Source: W0P28-013 sp963621145
GTDB taxonomy: Bacteria > Bacteroidota > Bacteroidia > Bacteroidales > Paludibacteraceae
Reading direction: 5' to 3'
NCBI GenBank assembly: GCA_963621145.1
Contig: CAVFDI010000043.1
Location: 1 to 15,459 of the forward strand
DNA: 15,459 nucleotides
The notes under the pieces were generated by a model. That model was not told the origin of the DNA. It was given only the letters and a program-made list of their open reading frames with translations, and made no database searches. Shown one piece after another: positions 12,472 through 15,459 of this stretch. How positions within the stretch are numbered: position 1 is the first letter of the stretch; each line of letters starts with the position of its first letter. The translations under genes were made by a program, and so were the position numbers.

Positions 12472-12990
12472 ATGGATATTTTTTTGCAAATACTCGGCTA
12501 CACTTTGCCTGCGTTGGTGGTGGCACTTACCACTTGGCTAGTGTTGCGCAAAATGCTGAACAACGAAGCCGACCGTCGCGCCTACGAACTGCGTCGACTG
12601 AATGCCAACCAAGTGACGCCCGTCCGCTTGCGTGCCTACGAACGCCTCACGCTGTTGCTCGAGCGCACGCAGCCCGAATCGATGGTGATGCGACTCGATG
12701 TGAGCGGCATGACCAACCTCGAACTGCAATCGAAACTGCTCGAAACGGTGCGCAGCGAGTTCGACCACAATGTGGCGCAACAAATCTATGTCTCGCCCGA
12801 GGCGTGGACCATGGTCAAGAGCGCGCGCGAAAACATGGTGCGGATAATAAATGCTGCAGCGGCTCAAGTGCAGCCCACCGCGCCAGCTGTGCAATTGGCT
12901 CAAAAACTGATCGAGCTCTACTCGTCGCTGCCAGCCACGCCAACCGACTTAGCACTGACTTGTCTGAAAAATGAGGTAAAAACGTTATGA
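12472..12990 (+). CDS. Membrane-anchored DUF7935-like Bacteroidetes protein
   Basis: A 172-residue protein with one N-terminal transmembrane helix (about 5-26) followed by a basic, helical cytoplasmic part. Recognisable stretches are TPVRLRAYERLTLLLERTQPE (49-69) and FDHNVAQQIYVSPEAWTMVK (97-116), conserved in a Bacteroidetes family I recall as DUF7935; function unknown. No enzyme motif is visible. Its TGA overlaps the ATG of the next gene (ATGA), so it is translationally coupled to the nitroreductase-like protein. The region between the gap and its ATG shows no promoter match. Confidence 0.65.
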   Translation: MDIFLQILGYTLPALVVALTTWLVLRKMLNNEADRRAYELRRLNANQVTPVRLRAYERLTLLLERTQPESMVMRLDVSGMTNLELQSKLLETVRSEFDHNVAQQIYVSPEAWTMVKSARENMVRIINAAAAQVQPTAPAVQLAQKLIELYSSLPATPTDLALTCLKNEVKTL

Positions 12991-13505
12991 ACAATTTTCA
13001 GAAACTGTGCGAAACGCGTTTTTCGCTACGCAATTTTGATGCAAATCGCCCTGTGGAGCGCGAAAAAATCGATTATCTGCTACGTTGCGTGCAACTCGCG
13101 CCATCGGCGGTGAATCGTCAGCCATACCAATTTTTTGTGGTTACAGATAAAGCCGTTTTGTCGAAATTAGCGCAATGTTATCACCGCGAATGGTTCGAAA
13201 ATGCGCCACTGTGCATTGTGGCGTGCGCCAATCATGCCGAAGCGTGGCATCGCCCAAACGATGGCAAAGATCATGCAGATATCGACGTGGCAATTGCGGT
13301 GGAACATCTGGCATTGGCGGCAGCCGAACAGGGACTTGGTTCGTGCTGGGTCTGCAATTTCGACGCGCCAAAATGTGCCGAAGTGCTTGGCTTGAAACCC
13401 GAAATGGAGCCAGTAGTGCTTGTTCCGATAGGCTATGCTGCGGCAGAGTGTGTCGGAACAGAGAAAAAACGCAAATCCGCCGACGAACTTTTTGTAAATA
13501 TCTGA
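12987..13505 (+). CDS. Nitroreductase-family flavoprotein
   Basis: A 172-residue FMN-dependent oxidoreductase. RFSLRNFD (11-18) is the canonical N-terminal FMN phosphate-binding motif, LAPSAVNRQPYQFFVV (38-52) is the second conserved block, and AVEHLALAAAEQGLGSCWVCNF (104-125) and VVLVPIGYA (143-151) complete the fold. Such enzymes reduce nitro compounds, quinones or enones with NAD(P)H; the natural substrate is not predictable. At 172 residues it is a short member. Start by ATGA overlap with the preceding gene; 6 bp separate its stop from the next gene. Confidence 0.87.
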   Translation: MNNFQKLCETRFSLRNFDANRPVEREKIDYLLRCVQLAPSAVNRQPYQFFVVTDKAVLSKLAQCYHREWFENAPLCIVACANHAEAWHRPNDGKDHADIDVAIAVEHLALAAAEQGLGSCWVCNFDAPKCAEVLGLKPEMEPVVLVPIGYAAAECVGTEKKRKSADELFVNI

Positions 13506-13511
13506 TTTAGA

Positions 13512-14009
13512 GTGAATTATCAAAAGAAAATAGCGATTTTTTCTGTTCTGATTGCGCTACTTGCATCGTGCAGTTCGAGCAACAGCAGCACCTGCATGAA
13601 AGAGAACAAAGTGGTGGCTGGCGTGGCGCTCTACAAGTGCGAATATAACTCCGAACAGGAGGTTTTCTCGTCGTTGCCAATCACCGAAACGCTCACTGTG
13701 CAAGGCGTTGGTAGCGATTCTGTGCTTTATGCGTCGCGGTCGGTTAGCAGCATCGAACTGCCGCTCCACATCAATGTCGACTCCACGCAGTTTGTGGTGC
13801 AGCGCGACAGTACGGGCATCGACACGCTCACAATTTTTCATACCAACGAGCAGAATTTCATCTCGATGGCGTGCGGTTGTTTTGTCTATCACACCATCAC
13901 CGATGTGCGCACTACCACAAATCAAATCGATTCGGCAGTGATTAGCGATGCTCGCGTCGAAAATATCTCAAACACTCATTTGCGCCTCTATTTCAAAATT
14001 CCGAAATAA
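13512..14009 (+). CDS. DUF6452 family lipoprotein
   Basis: A 165-residue predicted lipoprotein with signal peptide MNYQKKIAIFSVLIALLAS and lipidated C20, then a Ser-rich linker. The body has VQGVGSDSVLY (63-73), a beta-rich middle, and FISMACGCFVYHTI (115-128), matching the DUF6452 pattern of Bacteroidetes lipoproteins. The start is GTG; no ATG is available before the signal peptide. Family knowledge: DUF6452 genes are commonly followed by DUF6048, as here, suggesting a joint envelope function that is not known. Confidence 0.78.
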   Translation: MNYQKKIAIFSVLIALLASCSSSNSSTCMKENKVVAGVALYKCEYNSEQEVFSSLPITETLTVQGVGSDSVLYASRSVSSIELPLHINVDSTQFVVQRDSTGIDTLTIFHTNEQNFISMACGCFVYHTITDVRTTTNQIDSAVISDARVENISNTHLRLYFKIPK

Positions 14010-14040
14010 ATTCTGAAATCTTGCATAGTAAAAATTTTTC

Positions 14041-14064
14041 TAACCAGAAATTAGAAATCAGAAA
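14041..14064 (+). repeat. Short ATTAGAAATCAG repeat fragment before DUF6048
   Basis: CAGAAATTAGAAATCAGAAAC resembles the middle part of the 170-bp repeat (AATTAGAAATCAGCAATCAG at 5780-5799). It ends 4 bp before the non-ATG start of DUF6048. Confidence 0.4.
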
Positions 14065-14067
14065 CTT

Positions 14068-14814
14068 TTGAATTTGCGTCACTTTCGCCACATATCACTC
14101 CTGCTGTTTTTGCTGATGTTGACCATTCCAGCGCAGTCGCAAAAACGTCGCTCCGACGATAAGCCGCTGACCGATTCGGTGGTTTTTCGTGGATTTTCGG
14201 CACATCTCGATGTGGCATCGCCGCTCATGGGCATTGCGGTGAACAAGGGCGTGTACACGGGCGAGGTGCAGATTGACGTGAACCTGCTAAACAAATATTT
14301 CCCGATTTTTGAGATTGGTTATGCCAACGCCAATGTAACGGCCGACAATGCCACCAACTACCGTGCGTCGGCACTGTTTTGGCGCATCGGCTTGAACTAC
14401 AATTTCCTGAAAACATCGAAAAACAAGGTCGAAAAACTGAACCGCAACTATCCTTTCATCGGCTTGCGCTACGGCATGAGCGTGGTGAACTACGACATGA
14501 CGCAAATTCCAATGTCGGAGAGTTACTGGGCGGAGCAGGGCAGTGTTTCTCTGAATGGGAAAAATGTGTACGCTGGCTGGCTGGAATTTTTGGCTGGCGT
14601 GCGTGTCGATTTGGCAAAAGGTTTCACCATGGGCTGGTCGGCGCGCATAAGACTGGCATTGCACACCTCGCTCGGCAATAGCGAACAACTCTGGTTTGTG
14701 CCAGGCTACGGCAAATCGGGCGGCGCGCAATTCACCTTCAACTACACTATCGGTTTCACCTACCGCACACGTTTCGAACGTGCCCGCATGTCTGCCGTGA
14801 AATTGGAGCGGTAA
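14068..14814 (+). CDS. DUF6048 family outer-membrane protein
   Basis: A 248-residue exported protein. The signal peptide MNLRHFRHISLLLFLLMLTIPAQSQ is followed by a linker and alternating beta strands (VQIDVNLLNKYFPIFEIGYAN, ALFWRIGLNYNF, YPFIGLRYGMSVV, FTFNYTIGFTYRT), which suggests a small outer-membrane barrel. FEIGY and FIGLRYG are typical of DUF6048. It pairs with the DUF6452 lipoprotein. The start is TTG at 14068 (another TTG lies at 14074); no ATG or GTG precedes the signal peptide in frame. No convincing terminator follows. Confidence 0.78.
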   Translation: MNLRHFRHISLLLFLLMLTIPAQSQKRRSDDKPLTDSVVFRGFSAHLDVASPLMGIAVNKGVYTGEVQIDVNLLNKYFPIFEIGYANANVTADNATNYRASALFWRIGLNYNFLKTSKNKVEKLNRNYPFIGLRYGMSVVNYDMTQIPMSESYWAEQGSVSLNGKNVYAGWLEFLAGVRVDLAKGFTMGWSARIRLALHTSLGNSEQLWFVPGYGKSGGAQFTFNYTIGFTYRTRFERARMSAVKLER

Positions 14815-14992
14815 AGACTGGGCATTTTTACGTTAGGATTTATAGCGAATCTAAAAAGTGTATATCGGCCAATTCGCTGGATAGTTTTTTGGGGAACTAT
14901 AAGCCAGAAAAGATGCCAGGAGTTCACAAAAACCAGCTTATTAAACTGATGGGGGCTATAGAGGGCTTTCTTGCAGCTTTTTTGACCTATAT

Positions 14993-15025
14993 AAAAAATC
15001 CAAGCCTTCTCGTGACTTGGATTTT
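14993..15025 (-). terminator. tRNA-Asp-type terminator in the duplicated fragment
   Basis: The same stem as at 141-169 (AATCCAAG / CTTGGATT) but with a different loop, followed on the minus strand by six Ts. The different loop suggests a second tRNA-Asp locus rather than a simple copy of the left one. Confidence 0.65.
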
Positions 15026-15051
15026 GCTTTTGCGGTGCGGACGGGACTCGA
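15013..15051 (-). repeat. 39-bp direct repeat of the tRNA-Asp 3' end (att-like)
   Basis: Identical over 39 bp to 159-197. It includes the last 19 nt of tRNA-Asp (15033-15051: the 3' acceptor strand and T-arm) and 20 nt of trailer. Similarity stops in the T-loop; the 5' part of a tRNA is absent. This is the form left by site-specific integration into a tRNA 3' end. Confidence 0.75.
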
Positions 15052-15110
15052 CCACGCAAAAAACTCGAGATGAGCGATATGCCATTCTACACAGCATCCG
15101 CAGCATTTTT

Positions 15111-15434
15111 TTATTCAGTTTCGGCAGTCGTTGGCTCGATGCTGGCTCGATCTTTCTTAAAAAAATTATTCATCTGCAGCACATCGCGCCACGCACTAAG
15201 TGGCATACCCTTATATAGGAAGTAATCGGTGCTGCGCTTGCCGCGGCAGTCGGCGCACAATTCATTCGCTAAGTCCTGCATGGTGCGAGTTTTGTACCGA
15301 AACTTCACCTTATTATCAGGTGCCACGCGCACAAGATCCCCCGTTGGCTTAAACTCCTAGACCTCGTCAACGGCGATCCCGTTTTTGGCGAAATCAAAAC
15401 GCTCGCCTTTTTTTGCTTTATCAGTTTTTGCCAT
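15111..15434 (-). pseudogene. Small ORF of unknown function interrupted by an in-frame TAG (probable element gene)
   Basis: From ATG 15434 the minus strand encodes 107 codons ending in TAA at 15113-15111, interrupted only by TAG at codon 26 (15359-15357). Before it: MAKTDKAKKGERFDFAKNG, Lys-rich. After it: DNKVKFRYKTRTMQDLANEL, CADCRGKRSTDYFLYKG and a short acidic tail. An A-rich stretch precedes the ATG, as usual for Bacteroidetes translation starts. A CxxC pair (CADC) is the only motif; I recognise no family. It may be a nonsense-mutated gene, a sequencing error, or a downstream-started shorter protein. It lies just inside the presumed integrated element. Confidence 0.45.
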
Positions 15435-15459
15435 TTTTTTTTATTAGATTTTGGTCAAT

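Larger units (their letters stand above)
14815..15110. other. Intergenic region ending in the tRNA-Asp scar
   Basis: After the DUF6048 stop I see a small hairpin (ATAGTT 14881-14886 with AACTAT 14895-14900), no promoter match and no credible gene. From 14993 the sequence becomes a copy of the tRNA-Asp terminator and 3' end (to 15051), then unrelated DNA to the end of the minus-strand ORF at 15111. Confidence 0.6.

Noticed and set aside
159..15051. The whole interval between the two 39-bp repeats as one integrated element
   Set aside because: The intact tRNA body lies inside that interval, so excision would destroy the tRNA. Gene content is housekeeping and no integrase is present.
14991..15106. 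A minus-strand ORF of about 38 codons reading through the tRNA scar
   Set aside because: Most of it is translated tRNA and terminator sequence, so the frame is accidental.
14889..15218. A plus-strand 109-codon ORF crossing the tRNA-Asp fragment
   Set aside because: It reads through the tRNA fragment and terminator and overlaps the minus-strand ORF; no credible start or family.

Overview
The window looks like a chromosomal segment of a member of the Bacteroidota, most likely order Bacteroidales. Support comes from repeated matches to the Bacteroidetes promoter (TTTG about 18-21 bp upstream of TAnnTTTG), starts preceded by A-rich rather than Shine-Dalgarno sequence, and lineage-typical families (DUF5020, DUF4199, DUF6452, DUF6048, DUF7935-like, a START-like protein, Bacteroidetes-type RpoZ and BamD). 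A run of 21 Ns marks it as a scaffold, probably a draft or metagenome assembly. Most of it is housekeeping DNA. The unusual material lies in the intergenic regions and at the right edge.

Layout: Positions 1-1112 are on the minus strand: the first codons of an exported protein, a tRNA-Asp with its own promoter and terminator, and a DUF5020 outer-membrane protein. Positions 1113-1517 hold a possible short transcript (promoter, 9-codon ORF, terminator) and the cdd promoter. From 1518 everything runs on the plus strand: cdd and a START-like gene (translationally overlapping, then a terminator); a macro-like A1S_2505-type protein; a collagen-like lipoprotein; wlbB and wlbA (two enzymes of UDP-diacetamido-glucuronate synthesis) separated by a four-helix-bundle gene flanked by inverted repeats; an S4 RNA-binding protein; a U32 peptidase-family protein with no normal start codon; the CCA-adding enzyme; bamD and rpoZ (terminator); DUF4199 and a family 2 glycosyltransferase; the assembly gap; then DUF7935-like, nitroreductase, DUF6452 lipoprotein and DUF6048.

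The right edge (about 14993-15459) changes character. A second copy of the tRNA-Asp 3' end plus its terminator forms a 39-bp perfect direct repeat with the intact locus. It is cut off in the T-loop and followed by unrelated DNA carrying a minus-strand ORF with an in-frame TAG. This is the expected look of the outer attachment site of an element integrated in another tRNA-Asp gene, with the element continuing beyond the window.

Several small repeat families fill the gaps between genes: a 170-bp repeat present twice, heptamer and decamer tandem repeats, TTAAGAATT-type repeats, and inverted AT-rich arms. They often contain the stop codon of the upstream gene and reach the start of the next one. 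The most distinctive candidates for follow-up are the inverted-repeat-flanked four-helix-bundle cassette, the 170-bp repeat that seems to have cost the U32 gene its start codon, the short leader-like transcript at 1308-1412, and the tRNA-Asp att-like scar.
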